Positions 33,939-34,317 of a stretch of 34,317 nucleotides of DNA are shown here, piece after piece. The notes under the pieces are model-generated. The model was not told the origin of the DNA. It saw only the letters and a list, made by a program, of their open reading frames with translations, and did no database searches. The translations under genes were made by a program, and so were the position numbers. The stretch's first letter is position 1. Every line of letters begins with the position of its first letter. This DNA is from Pelargonium cotyledonis (lineage: Eukaryota > Streptophyta > Magnoliopsida > Geraniales > Geraniaceae): the NCBI GenBank assembly GCA_036897625.1, contig JAYMTA010000223.1, positions 1-34,317 of the forward strand. The letters are read 5' to 3'.

Positions 33939-33975
33939 CGGTATTCTCTCCTATAAAAGGGGTAAGAAAATACCG
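33939..33975. other. bulged stem-loop
   Basis: CGGTATT (33939-33945) pairs exactly with AATACCG (33969-33975). The pairing extends inward through CT/AG after one bulged A, and CC can pair with GG of the GGGG run. It lies 90 bases after another inverted repeat (33792-33849), making this the densest cluster of stem-loops in the window. Confidence 0.4.
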
Positions 33976-34317
33976 AGCTAACCCCAAGATTTACCTGTCT
34001 TTACATTTTATACAATGTCTCTACCTTTTCGTAAATACAAAGAATAGGAGTCCCTTATATATAGGAGTTACAAATGTCTTATTTAATTAGAAGGACTTAA
34101 AGTAGTAGTTTTTCATTTATTTATTAACATTTATGCTAATATATATGTCATTCTTGGATTTGACAAATTAAAGAGAGAGGGATTATATACTACTTCTAAG
34201 AATAAGGAGCTCCTGTTTATAACCCTTGTGAAAAACTATTCAAAACCCGTTTTTTCAAAAATGAAGATTTGGGGCGAGCTTGCTTGTAGAATTCGTTAGC
34301 TAAAACCCTCTGTTTAC
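33976..34317. other. no recognisable gene
   Basis: Nothing supported up to the window end. Confidence 0.6.

Noticed and set aside
1-34317. CRISPR array, insertion sequence, prophage or LTR element
   Set aside because: No regularly spaced repeats, no transposase, integrase or polymerase-like frame, and no long terminal repeats were seen on either strand.

Overview
This 34.3 kb window is AT-rich, with GC at roughly one third by eye. I could not support a single protein-coding gene, rRNA gene, insertion sequence, CRISPR array or long repeat. The longest open frame is about 109 codons. A hand estimate for random sequence of this composition gives a longest stop-free run of about that size, so the frame lengths carry no coding signal under the standard code. 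The organism cannot be named. The tRNA-like motifs are of the bacterial/organellar kind, and the composition would suit a bloated mitochondrial or plastid genome. A natural origin is not proven.

The one strong signal is a scattered set of tRNA-like skeletons on both strands. The exact T-arm word GGTTCAAGT occurs six times, against about 0.2 expected from base composition (hand estimate). Close variants (GGTTCAAAT, GGTTCGAAT, GGTTCGAGT, AGTTCAAGT) add more. In seven cases a D-arm-like word (GGTAGAGC and relatives) sits at exactly the spacing found in real tRNAs: near 7948-8022(+), 13952-14024(+), 17248-17320(-), 18589-18660(-), 20320-20392(+), 21405-21477(-) and 24515-24587(+). In nearly all of them the anticodon, T and acceptor stems do not base-pair. 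The invariant positions are kept and the complementary ones are lost. This is odd for functional tRNAs and also for ordinary decayed copies. Weaker tRNA-like pieces lie at 3691-3844 and 26470-26526(-).

Other local structure includes two GC-rich patches (about 1555-1745 and 25422-25625) holding short words also found in bacterial/plastid 16S rRNA. There are two pyrimidine-rich stretches (about 1800-1970 and 19735-19915) whose + strand reads as hydrophobic peptide only if TGA is sense. Several stem-loops stand out, the best being the nested one at 18815-18868. Everything else is featureless at the level I can read.

There are three readings of the whole. It may be a stretch of strongly degenerate organelle DNA with dead tRNA and rRNA debris. 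It may be a genome whose genes are fragmented or edited beyond recognition. Or it may be a sequence that imitates organelle DNA statistically, for example computer-generated. The exact tRNA spacing without stem complementarity leans towards the last, but I cannot decide this from sequence alone.
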